From: Methylobacterium sp. E-066
Lineage (GTDB): Bacteria > Pseudomonadota > Alphaproteobacteria > Rhizobiales > Beijerinckiaceae
NCBI RefSeq assembly: GCF_022829635.1
Contig: NZ_JAKSYO010000090.1
Location: 1-64,000, forward strand
Direction: 5' to 3'
Length of the DNA: 64,000 bases
The notes beneath the pieces were generated by a model, which saw only the letters and a program-made list of their open reading frames with translations, did no database searches and was not told where the DNA came from. Shown one piece after another: positions 29,343 through 37,933 of this stretch. Each line of letters opens with the position of its first letter. Position 1 is the stretch's first letter. A program made the position numbers and the translations under genes.

Positions 29343-29680
29343 CTGGCGAGGTCGAAGCGATCGTCTGGACCGTCGAATGGCCCAAGATCGTCAGCTACCT
29401 GCTCAACCCTTTGCATGCCGATGGCGCCTCCAAAGCCAAGTATCTGCTGGCCTTCGGCTATGCCGCGGAGGATCCCGAACGGCTCGCTGGTGATCTGGTG
29501 AAACACGCGGTCGATCATTGGCCGGGGCGCGCCGTGGTGCTTCCACTCGGCCTCCCGCGCCGCGTGTTCGAAGGCCCTCTGGAAGCGCCGGATGGACGTG
29601 TCATGTCGCTCCGCAGCGTTTGGGAAGTCACCAGTGATACGCAGTGGCGGTTCCTCACCGCTTACCCTTGGAAATCCTGA
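29339..29680 (+). CDS. DUF6883 family protein, possible toxin-like partner
   Basis: The 113-residue protein starts at GTG overlapping the DUF4926 stop. It fits DUF6883: KIVSYLLNPLHADGASKAKYL, then LAFGYAAEDPERLAGDLVKHA, LGLPRRVFEGPLEAPDGR, and a C-terminal SVWEVTSDTQWRFLTAYPW. DUF6883 is frequently found as the C-terminal toxin domain of large polymorphic toxins and also as a stand-alone gene; the biochemical activity is not known to me. Here it stands alone with its DUF4926 partner, on a short operon flanked by family A repeats. Confidence 0.72.
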   Translation: MTGEVEAIVWTVEWPKIVSYLLNPLHADGASKAKYLLAFGYAAEDPERLAGDLVKHAVDHWPGRAVVLPLGLPRRVFEGPLEAPDGRVMSLRSVWEVTSDTQWRFLTAYPWKS

Positions 29681-29754
29681 CGGGTGATCCGGTCTCCGTT
29701 GAAGGAGGACATCGGCTACGCGGCGAATATTCTTGATGATCGTCCCAACCTCGC

Positions 29755-29865
29755 CCCGCATCCTGCGGTGCCAAAGCGTAGCGTAGGCCTCGAAGAAGAC
29801 CTCCAGAGGTAACAGTGATCCCAGGAGAGCTCCTTTGAGGCTGCTGCGCAGCATCTCAGGATGAG
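29755..29865. repeat. Palindromic repeat, family A, degenerate copy 6
   Basis: It starts CGCATCCTGCGGTGCC and ends GCATCTCAGGATGAG, with GCGTAGGCCTCGAAG and GCTCCTTTGAGGCTGCTG in the core, clearly a decayed family A element. It lies between the convergent DUF6883 and YidB-like genes. The remaining 29866-29997 sequence holds nothing recognisable. Confidence 0.7.
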
Positions 29866-29997
29866 GAAGAGATCGTCAAATCCGTTCGTGGCAGTCGGCG
29901 ATCGTTTGAGCTCTTTTGCTTAAAAGGATCGAAGCTTCGGGTTGTTTATGACGGACCAAGGCGTTCCGTTTTTCAGGCACACGGGAGACGGCAACTC

Positions 29998-30696
29998 TCA
30001 CCACCCCCGCCGCTCCTCCGCCCCCGGCACCCGTCCCTGCGGGGTGAGCGCGTGCACCACCTCCGGCAGCGCCTGGGCGAGCTGCGAAAGCAGCGCCTCG
30101 CGGTCCATCCCGGTCTGGCTCTGGAGGGTGTCGAGGGTGTCGGGGCCGAGCGCCTGGGCGAGCTGGGCCGGCGCCACCGGGCGGTTGCTGCCGGGGCTGA
30201 TCCAGGATTCGATCACGTCGCCGAGGCCCCCCTGGCGGAAGCGGTCGACCAGGCCGTCGAGACCCCCGAGATCGCCCTGATGCTCCGGGGCGGCGCGGCT
30301 CGCGGTGGGGCCGGATTCGCCCGGGCCGTCGAGCATGCCGGACAGGTCCGAAAAATCGCCGGGCGGCAGGGACGGGTCGGAGGGGCCGGTCTCCCGGCGC
30401 TGGCCGGACTGGTCCCAGCCGCCGATGTCGCCCGGGTCGCCGCGTCCGCCGGCATCGGCGGGATGCTGGCCCGGATCGCGCCCGTAGGGGCCGGCGCCGC
30501 CGGACCGGTCGGCCTCGGGTCCCGGCTCACCCCGGCCGCCGCGCCCAAAGATGTCGCCGAAGCCGCCGCTGGCGCCCTTGGCGAGCAGCAGCATCAGCAG
30601 GGCCTTCACCAGGGGCGACATCCCCCCGGATCCCTGCCTCTGGCCGCCGAACACCTGACCGAGCACGCCGCCGATCGCCGATTCGAGCAAACCCAT
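29998..30696 (-). CDS. YidB-like (DUF937) protein
   Basis: The 232-residue protein has a YidB-type N-terminus (MGLLESAIGGVLGQVFGG ... LLMLLLAKG) and C-terminus (GGLDGLVDRFRQGGLGDVI, SWISPGSNRPV, LAQALGPDTLDTLQSQTGM, LLSQLAQALPEVV). About 80 Gly/Pro/Asp-rich residues are inserted between them. YidB-family proteins are small cytosolic oligomers of unsettled function. The start has an excellent ribosome site, GGAGGAAC, 6 bases away. An extended upstream frame is not supported. Confidence 0.82.
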   Translation of the reverse strand: MGLLESAIGGVLGQVFGGQRQGSGGMSPLVKALLMLLLAKGASGGFGDIFGRGGRGEPGPEADRSGGAGPYGRDPGQHPADAGGRGDPGDIGGWDQSGQRRETGPSDPSLPPGDFSDLSGMLDGPGESGPTASRAAPEHQGDLGGLDGLVDRFRQGGLGDVIESWISPGSNRPVAPAQLAQALGPDTLDTLQSQTGMDREALLSQLAQALPEVVHALTPQGRVPGAEERRGW

Positions 30697-30814
30697 AAGC
30701 GTTCCTCCGGGGCGGGGTTCGCCCGGGCTGACAACGGCGGGTGGGGGGTGGGGGTTGCAGAGGCTGGTGTGACGCCGTGGGGCGAACGGCCTCATCCATC
30801 GCCGGATGCGGCGC

Positions 30815-30910
30815 GGGTCCCCTCCCCGTGCGGGCTACGATGTTCACACCTCGGCTTGCGAAAGCCGCCACGCGCCCCCTCTCCCGCACGGGAGAGGGGG
30901 CGCGTCGCGG
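30815..30910. repeat. Palindromic repeat, family C, copy 3
   Basis: CCCCTCCCCGTGCGGGCTAC and CCCCCTCTCCCGCACGGGAG are related to the copies at 13679 and 15149, with shared CGCGTCGCGG after the right end. It lies between the YidB-like gene and a small exported-protein gene, both minus-strand. Confidence 0.7.
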
Positions 30911-30959
30911 TTGCATGACGGGCGGTGAAATTTCCGGCTCGCCCCTCCCCCGTCAGACC

Positions 30960-31130
30960 TCAGCGGGCCAGCGAGGCCTGAGCGGTGCTGGCTGTCGTCG
31001 GCTGCGCCAGGGGGACGGTGGCGGCGGAGAGCGCCAGGGCGGCCAGGAACAGGCCGGTGGCGGCGGCGCCGGCCCGGGGGCGCGGCAGGCGGAGGGCGTA
31101 GCGGCGGGCGGAGCGCGTCAGGTTCGGCAT
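30960..31130 (-). CDS. Small exported or membrane peptide
   Basis: The 56-residue product starts at an ATG preceded by AGAGGCGATCC. A basic N-terminus (RSARRYALRLPRPRAG) is followed by a hydrophobic segment, AAATGLFLAALALSAATV, and a short Thr/Ala tail. It may be a signal peptide plus a short mature piece or a single-pass peptide. Function is unknown. Confidence 0.45.
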   Translation of the reverse strand: MPNLTRSARRYALRLPRPRAGAAATGLFLAALALSAATVPLAQPTTASTAQASLAR

Positions 31131-31228
31131 CGGATCGCCTCTTCTGGTTGTAGGCCCCAGGGGCCATTCTCGCAGAAGCAACGTCGCCGGGGGGCCGACC
31201 GGTTCCATCCAGCCGGCGGATCGCGGCC

Positions 31229-31498
31229 CTACGGGCGGGCGACCCAGTGGCGTGCCAGGGCGCCCAGGGCGCAGCCGGCGAGGTAGGGCGGCAGGATCAG
31301 GCCGGCGCCCTCCAGCCACAGGCCGGGCAGGCCCGGCACGATCCCCACGAGCGCCAGCGCCGCCAGGAGCGCGGCGAGCCCGCACAAAGCGAGCGGCACC
31401 AGCGGCCGGGCCGGCCAGCCGGCCACGGCCCCGACCACCAGGCCGAGCGCCCCCGCCCCGGCGAGCCCGGGCCAGAATCCATCAAGCAACAGCATCAC
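31229..31498 (-). CDS. Small integral membrane protein
   Basis: The 89-residue product is almost wholly hydrophobic with three predicted membrane segments (GAGALGLVVGAVAGW, LVPLALCGLAALLAALALVG, and ILPPYLAGCALGALA). Gly and Pro are abundant. Two adjacent ATG codons (MMLLL) are possible starts. Function is unknown; it is transcribed in the same direction as the small peptide gene downstream. Confidence 0.6.
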   Translation of the reverse strand: MMLLLDGFWPGLAGAGALGLVVGAVAGWPARPLVPLALCGLAALLAALALVGIVPGLPGLWLEGAGLILPPYLAGCALGALARHWVARP

Positions 31499-31549
31499 GG
31501 CTGTCCGGCCTCCTGGGCGGCGCTTCGGCGGGGCTGTCCCACCCGCACC

Positions 31550-31563
31550 CTCATCCTGAGGTG
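31550..31563. repeat. Half of a family A repeat
   Basis: A lone CTCATCCTGAGGTG left end lies here without the right half, 70 bases before a full family B repeat. It looks like a truncated family A element. Confidence 0.55.
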
Positions 31564-31635
31564 CGGGGGACGGATCGGGGTCTGTGTCGGTCTCATACGG
31601 GTTCCGTTTGCTTGGCCCGGCCTGTCACTCCGCGC

Positions 31636-31727
31636 CGTCATCGCGAGCGCAGCGAAGCGACCCAGGGATCCGCCACGTTCCGCGATCGCGCGCCGCCCTG
31701 GGTTGCTTCGCTGCGCTCGCAATGACG
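31636..31727. repeat. Palindromic repeat, family B, copy 3
   Basis: CGTCATCGCGAGCGCAGCGA and TCGCTGCGCTCGCAATGACG ends with internal CCCAGGG and CCCTGGG match the copy at 3519-3610 very closely. Like that copy it sits beside a family A sequence. It lies downstream of the BON/OmpA-like gene. Confidence 0.85.
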
Positions 31728-31776
31728 GGAGGGAGCGATCATAGGCGCAAACCGGCGCGGGCGCGCGGCCCGGGCC

Positions 31777-33798
31777 TCACGGCAGCAGCGCGAAGGCGAC
31801 GGGGCCGGGGGGCGCGTCCGGCCCGGCGCTGAGCTGGTCCGGCCGGACCCCGGCCTGGAGCAGATACTCGATCACGGCCTGCCCGCGCAGCCGCGGCAGG
31901 TCGAGGGGCGGGTCGTCGACGGCCGCCTTGGGCTTTGTTTCGGTTTTTTGGGTGGGGGTCGTCTTGGAGCCAGCGGCCTTCGCGGCTGCGGGCTTGGCGG
32001 GTTCGGGCTTCTTCGGCGCCGCGTGGGTCTCGGGCTCCGGATGCGCCTTCGGGGCGGCCTCCTTGGAATTGGGCTTCGGGGCCGAGCCGGTGGCGGCGGG
32101 GGTTTCGGGCCGGGCCGTGCTCGCCATCTGGGTCGGGGCCGCCTCGGCGGTCGGGGCGCCCTCCCCCGGGGCCGGCTTCGGTTTGGCTGGGTCGGCGGGG
32201 GCCGAGATCGCGATGCGCAACGACGGGCAGGCCTTGGCCAGGGCCGCCAGGGCGTCGAGGACGGGGTAGAAGGCCGGCGTCAGGGTGGCGCCGCCGGCCG
32301 GGAAGCGCAGGGACGCCCCCGCGAGCGTCGCGGCGGCCTCGGCCCGGCAGGCGGCGGGGTCGCGGGTCTCGGCGGGCTGCCGGGCCGTGACGGCGGCCTG
32401 TCCGGTCCAGCCGGGGGGCAGCGCCTCGGCCAGCCGGTCCGGCACCCGGGCGGCGGCCTCGCGGTAGAGGCTCTCGCCGGTGAGCGTCAGCGCCCGGTCC
32501 GACACCGCCACCTCCCCGGTCGCGAGGGTCACCACCAGGGGGGCGGCTGCGGCGAGCGCCGGGCCGAGATCGGGCGGGGCGCCGTCGGCCAGACGGGTGC
32601 GGTCGATCACCGGCTCGCGGAACAGGCGCGGCCTCAAGGCGGCGAGCACCCGCTCCCGGGTCGCGTCGTCCGGCAGGTGGCCGGTCAGCGTCACCGCCTC
32701 CGGGGTCCGGCGGATCGCCACCCGGTAGGGCGAGAGCGGCCGGGCCGTCAGCGCCACCGCGCCGGGCTTCACCCCGGCGGGCCGGCCCTCGCGCATCAGC
32801 GCGGCGGCATCGGGAATCGCCTGGGCATCGATGGCGTCGCCGGTGACCGACACGGTATCGTCCGCGAAGCTGACGGTGCCGGCCTGGATCAGCTCGGCGA
32901 GCTTGAACGCGAAGGCGATCAGGGCTTTGGGGTCGATCGCCGGGTCGAGCCCCCTTGCGGTGAGCAGCCGGTCCTGCACGGTGCCGCCGGGCACGGCCTC
33001 CGCGGCCGCGCGCAGGGCCCCATCCCGGTCGGCCGCGGAGGGCGCGAAGCCGTCGAGCAGGACCCCCCGGGCGGACTTCTGCACCGCGAACCGGTACTGC
33101 GCCACCGCGGGCGGCAGGATCTCGATCCGCCCGATGCTGAACCCGGCGGGCGGGTCCGACAGGGCGGCCCGCAAAGCCTCGTAGGCCGGCACGTCCAGGG
33201 CCTCGCCGGACAGGCTGAGCACCGTATCGCTCAACGCCGCCCGGCCGCCCTTGGCGAGCCCGGACAGGCGCGCCGCCAGGAAGGCCGCGGCGCTGGCGAA
33301 ATCGGGGGGCGCGCCTCTGGCCGCCCGCGCGGTGTCGTCGAGATGGGTGCCGGGCGCCAGTGTCCCGGTGACCCGCGCCTCCAGGGCCCGCCGGCCGATC
33401 TCCACCGGGCGGCTGCCCTCCAGCGCCACCCGGGCCGTGCCGGTGCGGACCGCGGCCCACAGGAACGGCGAGGCCGTCTCCACCAGCCCGACCTCCGAGA
33501 CGATCCGGCGGGGTCCCTCCAGGGCGGCGAGCTTCGCCAGCACGGTCTCGCGCTCGCCGACATCCGGCGCCTCGCCCTCCGCCGCGAGATCGCGCCCCCG
33601 CGCCTCCAGCCGCAGCCAGGGCTCGCCGGTGGCGGTGGCGGTGCCCGCAGCGACGCGCGCGCCCGCCGCCTCGATCCGGTCGGCGATCTGCGGGGCGGCG
33701 TAGAGGGTCGCGCTCACCCAGATCAGCGCGAGCGCGGGCAGCCCGGCGAGCCAGCCGGCGCGGCGCAAGCCTTGAGCGAACACTTCGGACAAAGTCAC
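31777..33798 (-). CDS. Membrane protein with BON-like repeats and a split OmpA-like domain
   Basis: The 673-residue protein starts at a GTG; an upstream in-frame extension would overlap the divergent oxidoreductase gene and has no membrane-protein character. One membrane segment (LAGLPALALIWVSATLYA) follows at residues 15-33. Several BON-like repeats fill residues 40-480. An OmpA-type peptidoglycan-binding domain follows (LRFPAGGATLTPAFYPVLDALAAL; LRIAIS ... QAVIEYLLQAGVRPDQL). Between its two halves lie about 100 residues of Pro/Ala/Lys-rich sequence that take the place of the usual GHTD loop. It probably anchors in the inner membrane and reaches peptidoglycan. BON is called by pattern only. 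Confidence 0.7.
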   Translation of the reverse strand: MTLSEVFAQGLRRAGWLAGLPALALIWVSATLYAAPQIADRIEAAGARVAAGTATATGEPWLRLEARGRDLAAEGEAPDVGERETVLAKLAALEGPRRIVSEVGLVETASPFLWAAVRTGTARVALEGSRPVEIGRRALEARVTGTLAPGTHLDDTARAARGAPPDFASAAAFLAARLSGLAKGGRAALSDTVLSLSGEALDVPAYEALRAALSDPPAGFSIGRIEILPPAVAQYRFAVQKSARGVLLDGFAPSAADRDGALRAAAEAVPGGTVQDRLLTARGLDPAIDPKALIAFAFKLAELIQAGTVSFADDTVSVTGDAIDAQAIPDAAALMREGRPAGVKPGAVALTARPLSPYRVAIRRTPEAVTLTGHLPDDATRERVLAALRPRLFREPVIDRTRLADGAPPDLGPALAAAAPLVVTLATGEVAVSDRALTLTGESLYREAAARVPDRLAEALPPGWTGQAAVTARQPAETRDPAACRAEAAATLAGASLRFPAGGATLTPAFYPVLDALAALAKACPSLRIAISAPADPAKPKPAPGEGAPTAEAAPTQMASTARPETPAATGSAPKPNSKEAAPKAHPEPETHAAPKKPEPAKPAAAKAAGSKTTPTQKTETKPKAAVDDPPLDLPRLRGQAVIEYLLQAGVRPDQLSAGPDAPPGPVAFALLP

Positions 33799-34000
33799 AA
33801 TCGTGAGTTCAGGAGGATCCGGGACGCGAGACCATACCGCCAATCCGGCAGGATGAAGGCCAATTCTTCGCAGGCTGGCCGGACGCCCGCCGGGAAAAAC
33901 CGCATTCTTCGCGTACTCTTCGCACGGTCCCGCCGCAAAAAAGCACGGCGCTTGCATCATTGCCGCCGCCGCCGCGAAGAGACGGCACGGAGTTCGTCGC

Positions 34001-36037
34001 TTGGCCCGGACCGTCTGCCCGCACGATTGCCCCTCCGCCTGCAGCCTGGACGTGCAGGTGGCCGACGGCCGCGTCGTCTCCGTGAAGGGCGGCGACAACC
34101 CCTACACCGCCGGGGTGATCTGCGCGAAGGTCAGCCGCTACGGCGAGCGGGTCCACCATCCGGACCGGATTCTCCAGCCTCTGGAACGGGTTGGCCCAAA
34201 GGGGAGCGGCCAGTGGCGGCCGATCTCGTGGGACGCCGCCCTCGACCGTCTGGCCGGCGCCTTCGCGGAGGCCGCCGAACGCCACGGCCCAGAGGCGGTC
34301 TGGCCGTACAATTCCGGCGGCACGATGGGCCTCGTCCAGCGCGACGGCATCCACCGGTTGACCCACGTGATGGGCTATTCCCGCCGCAAGCGAACCATCT
34401 GCACCGCCATCGCCATCGCCGGCTGGAGCGCCGGTGTCGGCCGCGTCGCCGGCCCGGACCCGCGGGAAATGGCGCTCTCCGACCTGATCGTGGTCTGGGG
34501 CGGCAACCCGGTGAGCACCCAGGTCAACGCGATGAGCCACATCAGCCGGGCCCGCAAGACCCGCGGCGCCAAGCTGGTGGTGATCGATCCCTATCGCACC
34601 GGCACCGCGGCGGCGGCGGACCTCCACCTCGCCCCCCGGCCGGGCACCGACGGGGCGCTGGCCTGCGCGGTGCTCCACGTGCTGTTCCGCGATCGTTACG
34701 CCGACCGCGCCTATCTGGAGGCCCATGCCGAGGACACGGCGGCTTTGGAGGCCCATGTCGCGACCCGAACCCCGGACTGGGCGGCGGCGATCACCGGCCT
34801 CACGGTCGCCGAGATCGAGGCCTTCGCGGCGCTCTACGGCTCGACGCCGCGCAGCTACATCCGCTGCGGCTTCGGCTTCACCCGGACGCGCAACGGCGCC
34901 GTCAACCTGCACGCCGTGACCTGCCTGCCGACCGTGACCGGGGCCTGGCAGCACGCGGGCGGCGGCGCCCTCTGGCAGAACGCGGCGATCTTCAACTGGG
35001 ACAAGACCCTGACCGAGGGGCTCGACGCCAAGGCCCCGGGGGTGCGCGAACTCGACATGAGCCGGATCGGCGCGATCCTGGCCGACGATGCGGACGCCCT
35101 CCAGGGCGGGCCGCCGGTGCGGGCCATGCTGATCCAGTCGGCCAACCCGGCGGCCTCTGCGCCGGACAGCAACCGCGTGCGCGCCGGCCTGCTGCGGCCG
35201 GACGTGTTCGTGGCGGTGCACGAGCAGTTCATGACCGAGACGGCGGCGCTCGCCGACCTTGTGCTGCCGGCCACCACCTTCCTGGAGCACGACGACATCT
35301 ACGGGGCCGGCGGCCACAGCCACATCCAGTCCGGGCCGGCGCTGCTGGAGCCGCCGGGCGAATGCCGCTCCAATCACGACCTGATCGCCGCCCTCGCCGG
35401 GCGGCTCGGAGCCGCGCATGCGGGGTTCGCCTTGAGCGCCCGGGCGCTCGCCGACGCCACCCTGGCCCGCTCCGGCTGGGGCGGCCTCGACCGGCTAGAG
35501 CAGGAGCGCTGGATCGACGCGCAGCCGAGCTTCGCCGAGAGCCATTTCCTCACCGGCTTCGGACATCCGAACGGGCGCTTCCGGTTCAGCCCGGATTGGT
35601 CCGCGCTCGGGCCGCGCGCCGCCGGCATGCCGGCCCTGCCCGACCATTGGGCGGTGTCGGAGCCGGCCGATGCCGAGCGGCCGTTCCGGATGGTGGCGCC
35701 GCCCGCCCGCCAGTTCCTAAACACCACCTTCACCAACAGCCCGGAATCGATCCGGCGCGAGGGGCGCCCGACCTGCCTGCTCCATCCGGCGGACGGCGCC
35801 CGCCTCGGGATCGCTACCGGGGACGCGGTGGAGATCGGCAACACCCGCGGCCAGGTCCGGCTGCATGCGCGCCTCGCCGAGGGACAGCCGCCCGGGATCG
35901 TCGTGGTCGAGAGCCTGTGGCCCTCCGCCGCCTTCTCGGGCGGGCGCGGCATCAACGCGCTGATCGGCGACACCCCGGCCGCCCCCAACGACGGCGCCAC
36001 CTTCCACGACACCGCTGTCTGGGTTCGGGCTGCCTGA
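34001..36037 (+). CDS. Molybdopterin-containing oxidoreductase, soluble
   Basis: The 678-residue protein belongs to the DMSO reductase/formate dehydrogenase superfamily. An N-terminal iron-sulfur motif (CPHDCPSAC, C6-C10-C14, with a fourth Cys in GVICAK) precedes the molybdopterin domains: WGGNPVSTQVN, VVIDPYRT, FLNTTFTNSP, and a C-terminal dinucleotide-binding domain ending in GDAVEIGNTRGQVRL. There is no Tat signal, so it is cytosolic. The start is TTG, chosen because it begins exactly at the Fe-S motif after GGAG; no ATG is available. No electron-transfer subunits or cofactor genes lie nearby. The substrate is unknown. It is divergent from the BON/OmpA-like gene. Confidence 0.88.
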   Translation: MARTVCPHDCPSACSLDVQVADGRVVSVKGGDNPYTAGVICAKVSRYGERVHHPDRILQPLERVGPKGSGQWRPISWDAALDRLAGAFAEAAERHGPEAVWPYNSGGTMGLVQRDGIHRLTHVMGYSRRKRTICTAIAIAGWSAGVGRVAGPDPREMALSDLIVVWGGNPVSTQVNAMSHISRARKTRGAKLVVIDPYRTGTAAAADLHLAPRPGTDGALACAVLHVLFRDRYADRAYLEAHAEDTAALEAHVATRTPDWAAAITGLTVAEIEAFAALYGSTPRSYIRCGFGFTRTRNGAVNLHAVTCLPTVTGAWQHAGGGALWQNAAIFNWDKTLTEGLDAKAPGVRELDMSRIGAILADDADALQGGPPVRAMLIQSANPAASAPDSNRVRAGLLRPDVFVAVHEQFMTETAALADLVLPATTFLEHDDIYGAGGHSHIQSGPALLEPPGECRSNHDLIAALAGRLGAAHAGFALSARALADATLARSGWGGLDRLEQERWIDAQPSFAESHFLTGFGHPNGRFRFSPDWSALGPRAAGMPALPDHWAVSEPADAERPFRMVAPPARQFLNTTFTNSPESIRREGRPTCLLHPADGARLGIATGDAVEIGNTRGQVRLHARLAEGQPPGIVVVESLWPSAAFSGGRGINALIGDTPAAPNDGATFHDTAVWVRAA

Positions 36038-36060
36038 TAAGGGGCCTGACCCGGCCAAGA

Positions 36061-36181
36061 AGCGGGATCCCAAGGGGCTCAACCCTTGGGCGGGGTATCG
36101 GGGCAAGATTTTAGGGCTTGGCCCCGATGGACCAGGGCTCTGCCCTGGACCCGCAAAAGGTCTTGAACCTTTTGAATCCAG
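36061..36181. repeat. Modular hairpin repeat, family D, copy 2
   Basis: The order of modules is CCCAAGGGGCTCAACCCTTGGG, GGGGCAAG with CTTGGCCCC, CCAGGGCTCTGCCCTGG and AAAAGGTCTTGAACCTTTT. It lies just after the oxidoreductase stop and fills most of the 229-base gap before the Gly-rich protein gene. Confidence 0.8.
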
Positions 36182-36266
36182 GATTTTGAGAGATCGACCC
36201 ATGACGGAACCTGCCTGAAGCGGTGCGGTTGGCTGCAGACACACTGTTTCGTGGACGTCACCAGCC

Positions 36267-37106
36267 ATGCGAGCCCTCCTCGCTGCCGCCCTGCTGCTCC
36301 CGTTCGCCTCATCGGCCTGGGCGCAGAGCCTGTCCGCCACCGCGACCGTGCCTGCGGCGGCCTCTCTGGAACCGCTGACCGCGATCGCCAATCCCGGCCA
36401 GCTCAGCCTCGGCGGCGGCTCGACCACCGGCCCGTTCCCGACCCTCTCGGCCCAGGGCGGCGGGCTGGTGAATGCCGGCCAGCTCAGCTTCGGCGGTGGC
36501 GGCTCCGGAAGCGGCAGCATCGCGCCGCCCTCGGGGGCGAGCGGCAGCACCGGCCGGCTCGGCCTGACCGGGGCCGGCACGACCGGCGGCGCCGGTATCA
36601 CCGGCAGCACGAGTTCTGGCTCGACCGGGACCGGCAGCACGATCGGGGCGACCGGGACGCGTAGCGGCTTCAACACCTCGTCGAGCTCGGCGATCGGCTC
36701 GATCTCGGGCAATGCCTTCTCGTCGTTCGGCACGGGCGGGATCGGCGGCGGATCGGCGATCGCCACCAGCCTGAACACGAACGCGAATTCGGCCTCGTCG
36801 GCGGCTTCGTTCGGAGCCGGCGGCTTCGGAGGCGCCGGCGGGATCGGCGCCAGTTCGACGGGCCTGAACGTTAATTCGGCCGTCTCCGCGACACCCACGG
36901 CGAACGGCGGCGGCTCCTCCGGCGGCGCCGGGATCGCGAGCGGCGCCAACGCGGTCACGGATCCCGATACGACCGCCAGCACGGTCCGGAATGGCGGCGG
37001 CGGAGCGGTCGGGGGCGCGGGCATCGCGGCCGGGACCGCCCAGGCCGACACGGCCTGCACCGGGCCGCTGGCGGTGGCCTGCTTCGGCGGCGCGAACGGC
37101 TTCTGA
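36267..37106 (+). CDS. Secreted Gly/Ser/Thr-rich low-complexity protein
   Basis: The 279-residue product has a signal peptide (MRALLAAALLLPFASSAWAQ). The rest is built from Gly, Ser, Thr, Ala and Asn with imperfect repeats (GQLSLGGGS, GQLSFGGGG; TGGAGITGSTSS). It ends ACTGPLAVACFGGANGF with two Cys that could bond. No domain is recognisable; such proteins are often surface or matrix components. It starts a run of small exported proteins. Confidence 0.75.
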   Translation: MRALLAAALLLPFASSAWAQSLSATATVPAAASLEPLTAIANPGQLSLGGGSTTGPFPTLSAQGGGLVNAGQLSFGGGGSGSGSIAPPSGASGSTGRLGLTGAGTTGGAGITGSTSSGSTGTGSTIGATGTRSGFNTSSSSAIGSISGNAFSSFGTGGIGGGSAIATSLNTNANSASSAASFGAGGFGGAGGIGASSTGLNVNSAVSATPTANGGGSSGGAGIASGANAVTDPDTTASTVRNGGGGAVGGAGIAAGTAQADTACTGPLAVACFGGANGF

Positions 37107-37186
37107 CGCGGCCGCACGCCGAGGCGGAACCGGGTGGAAGCGCTGCCGTTCCTTCTGCACCGGCGCCTCGGCCGGGACAGGAGGCG

Positions 37187-37447
37187 ATGATGCAGAAAGC
37201 CATGGGACTGGGCCGCGTTTCGCTTGCGGCTGTTCTCGTCGTCGGGATGTCGAGCGTGGCCCTGGCCCGCGACGCGGGCTCCACGGTGCAGGGCGCTAAA
37301 GGCCGCGCCGGCAGCCTTCACGGCATCGGGTTCAACACGCCGAAATTCGGCTCCGATATCCGCACCGGCAAGGACCAGCCCTACACCTGGCCGGTCGGCG
37401 ACCGCTATCGTCCGGAATCCAAGCCGTTCTACGGGCGAGCTTACTAG
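37187..37447 (+). CDS. Small exported protein of unknown function
   Basis: The 86-residue product has a signal peptide (LGRVSLAAVLVVGMSSVALA) and a mature part of about 55 residues rich in Gly, Tyr and Lys (GIGFNTPKFGSDIRTGKDQP; YTWPVGDRYRPESKPFYGRA). Two adjacent start codons occur (MMQKAM). No domain is recognised. Confidence 0.7.
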   Translation: MMQKAMGLGRVSLAAVLVVGMSSVALARDAGSTVQGAKGRAGSLHGIGFNTPKFGSDIRTGKDQPYTWPVGDRYRPESKPFYGRAY

Positions 37448-37569
37448 AGGGTCGGCCGCCGAAGGAGGTACTGGCTCGGCGCATGCGAGCCCGTCACGCT
37501 CAAACACGGACCCCACCGGCGCGTGATGGCGCCGGCGATCATCCAGCGGGCAAGTGCGGAGGGACTTTG

Positions 37570-37893
37570 ATGCCGGTGCCGTGTCGGCTGATCCTCGTTG
37601 TCCTGGTCTGCACGGCCTCGTCGGTTCAGGCGGGAGAGTTCGCGTCGGCTCCGCCGACACAGGGGATGGTGATGCCTCTCCCCGATCCCGGCATGGTCAA
37701 CAGCGCCCCGAGCACGGCCTCGCCGCCCGAAGCCGCGACCCCTGCTCCGCCCGCGCCCGCCGATCCGGCAGCCGGCCGACGGCGGCTCCAGGCGCTCGGC
37801 AGCGGCTTCCCGTCGATGGAGGGCCGGCTCCCGAACCAGCGCACCGGTCACCGCCGGGAACACGTGGTGCACGATATCTGCATCGGGTGCTGA
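37570..37893 (+). CDS. Small exported Pro-rich protein with C-terminal cysteines
   Basis: The 107-residue product has a signal peptide (PCRLILVVLVCTASSVQA). A Pro/Ala-rich mature part follows, and a basic C-terminus (RRRLQALGSG; HRREHVVHDICIGC) with two Cys at the very end. A third secreted product in a row, with no recognisable domain. Confidence 0.6.
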   Translation: MPVPCRLILVVLVCTASSVQAGEFASAPPTQGMVMPLPDPGMVNSAPSTASPPEAATPAPPAPADPAAGRRRLQALGSGFPSMEGRLPNQRTGHRREHVVHDICIGC

Positions 37894-37933
37894 GGGGCCG
37901 GTCCGGGACCGCATCGGCCGGGAAAAGTTCGGA

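Noticed and set aside
31948-36114. A 1388-residue plus-strand open frame
   Set aside because: It is a mirror frame of high-GC coding DNA, Gly/Arg-rich with no domain, and covers the BON/OmpA-like gene antisense and the oxidoreductase gene in another frame.
37500-37569. An additional coding start upstream of the secreted protein at 37570
   Set aside because: Upstream codons are Arg-rich and would destroy the clear signal peptide that begins at 37570.
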